Of a stretch of DNA of 64,000 nucleotides, positions 62,431 to 64,000 are shown piece by piece; position 1 is the stretch's first letter; each line of letters opens with the position of its first letter. This DNA comes from Odobenus rosmarus divergens (taxonomy: Eukaryota; Chordata; Mammalia; Carnivora; Odobenidae). Under the pieces are notes generated by a model that was given only the letters and a program-made list of their open reading frames with translations, ran no database searches and had not been told where the DNA came from. Position numbers and translations under genes: made by a program. The stretch is from the NCBI RefSeq assembly GCF_000321225.1, contig NW_004450323.1:1062229-1126228 (forward strand), given 5' to 3'.

Positions 62431-64000
62431 GGAACTGCTTCCATCAGTAGTATTTCAGTGCCCGGAATGTGGAACCTGGGATCATGGGACAGAACTTAAA
62501 ATCAGGATGTGCCAGAACATCTACGGTATGGGATTTGCGGGCATCTGTTTCTAGAAGGGGCGGTGTCTGCAGGGCCTGCCTGTTGCCCTCTTTCTGCGGG
62601 ACCCAGACACCCTCAGGTTTGTCCCTGGCCTGCAGAGTGGTCCCACCAGGCTTGTCAAGAGCCGCAGGGGTGGACAGATAAGTGGGCAGACGGGGACTCA
62701 GGCTGAGCCCTGGAGCCACGGGTGAGACCAAGGCCACAGGCCTGGCCCCCTTCCCAGGGTCAGGGGCAGCCCTTGGCTGTCGGCTGTGACGTGGGTGCAT
62801 CCCCAGCCAGCGGCCCAGGCCCGTCATGCCCACCCTGGGGGGCAGAAGCGGGGAAGGTGCTGAGCAGGGGCAGTCGGTGCGCCGGGGGGACGCCCCCAGG
62901 CTGAAGGCTCCGAGGGCAGCCCCTGCCTTGCGGGGCTGGGAGCCTCCTGCTCTGTGGCTCAGAGCAGCTAGGGAGGCTTGCGGGGGACAGGGTCCCTCTG
63001 CCCGGGTTTCCTTCTCAGGGTAGGGGCACTGCGACAGGCTTGCCAGGGACGTTTGCGGCGACACCTGCCGCGTGCCCACCGCGTGCTCAGAAGCCTGAGC
63101 TCAAGCCCCGTCGTTCTCGTTACCTTCGTGAGCTGCACCCACCCCCACACCAGTCTGAGCCTCAGCTTCTCATCTGGTGGGTGGAATCCTAATATCCGCC
63201 TCTCTGCTGGGCGCACACGTGACCTCCGGGGAGCGAGCGTGAGGATGGCACCAAGTGGGATGCAAAGTTTCGTGTTTTCCTCAGCTGTGGCCTCGCTGCA
63301 GCGCGGGCTCCACTCCCTTCTCAGAAAAGCTGTGGATGGGCGTGGCGGGATTCTGTGTCGCACTGGTCCCTCCCTGACCGCTGAGACCCACATTTTAAGG
63401 AGCACTTCCTGCACTCTCTCCTTCCCTCACTCAGTGGCCCATCGGTGCTTGCCTGCTACGTGCCGGGCAGGGATAAGAGAATTTCCAGTGATGCTGGTCT
63501 GAGGAGGAAAGTGCTGAGGGCCATTAGCAAGTCCTTCCTTGCATTTTCTTTGTCATTTGGATCAGCTCCAGCTGCCTTCCCTGGGGAGAACAGCTGTCCC
63601 TGGAGGCCTGGCCAGGCTGGACTGGCCAGAGAGACTGTCCTGACGGCAAGCAGGGCAGTGCAGTGGCACCAAGAGAGCTGGGCCCTGCACGCAGTAGGTG
63701 CCCGGGGACAGGATGAAGGGGGTACTACCTGGAAAATCCCCCAGAGGCTCTTCCTTGGCTGGTGTCCAGCTCTGCCCCACCCCAGCATCCTTCAAATGTG
63801 GTCAGGTTGCTGAGACATTGCCTCTCTGTGCAGAGGCCAAGTTCACCGTTTGACCTTGTGTTGGACCAAGGAATTTGAACTATGGCCGTCTCGTTACTGC
63901 CTGTCACGAAACGAGCCATCTAGCCATCCAGGCACGGCCGTCTCTTCCGTGACTCGGGCTGGTCTAAGCTCTGGAAGCCCTAGGGACAGTGTCTTCATAG
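62431..64000. other. LHX4 intron 2, right edge of the window
   Basis: Unique-looking, GC-rich to about 63100; a MIR-like scrap near 63140-63200 (GAGCCTCAGCTTCTCATCTG). No LHX4 exon 3 sequence seen, so the window ends inside intron 2. Confidence 0.6.

Overview
This is a nuclear genomic window from a mammal, almost certainly a caniform carnivoran. About fifteen tRNA-Lys-derived Can-SINEs carry the arctoid-type head (GGGGCGCCTGGGTGGCTCAG) and the (AAATA)n-ATCTTTAAA tail. None carries the dog-type GGGATCCCTGGGTGGCGCAG head, so a bear, panda, seal or mustelid is likelier than a dog. Species is inferred from repeats only. No prokaryotic gene, operon, CRISPR array or viral coding region is present.

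Two protein-coding genes are readable, both on the + strand and in the order known in other mammals (QSOX1 then LHX4). At 1-13.43 kb lies the 3' half of QSOX1, a FAD-dependent quiescin sulfhydryl oxidase of the secretory pathway. Six coding exons (taken to be exons 7-12) have consistent phases and GT/AG borders and are intact through the stop codon; a 3' UTR ends at an AATAAA at 13411. From 13.43 to about 34.9 kb is intergenic DNA full of interspersed repeats: Can-SINEs, decayed L1, MIRs, MER5A and simple repeats. At 33.84-36.5 kb is a CpG island containing the LHX4 promoter, leader and first coding exon. LHX4 intron 1 (16.3 kb) carries two further CpG-rich blocks. Exon 2, encoding the first LIM zinc-finger domain, is at 51522-51693. 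The remainder is the start of intron 2; exon 3 is not in the window.

The two genes are functionally unrelated. QSOX1 makes disulfides in secreted proteins; LHX4 is a LIM-homeodomain regulator of pituitary and motor-neuron development. Only their chromosomal adjacency is shared.

I did not find a previously undescribed biological system. The observations most worth checking are: a GC-type splice-donor candidate inside the QSOX1 last exon, where the short secreted isoform is expected; an upstream ORF and tandem start codons in the LHX4 leader; two intronic CpG-rich blocks in LHX4; a Can-SINE-free span of about 25 kb around the LHX4 promoter; and several insertions datable from target-site duplications, including a tandem SINE pair and an MLT2 solo LTR with an exact 5-bp duplication.
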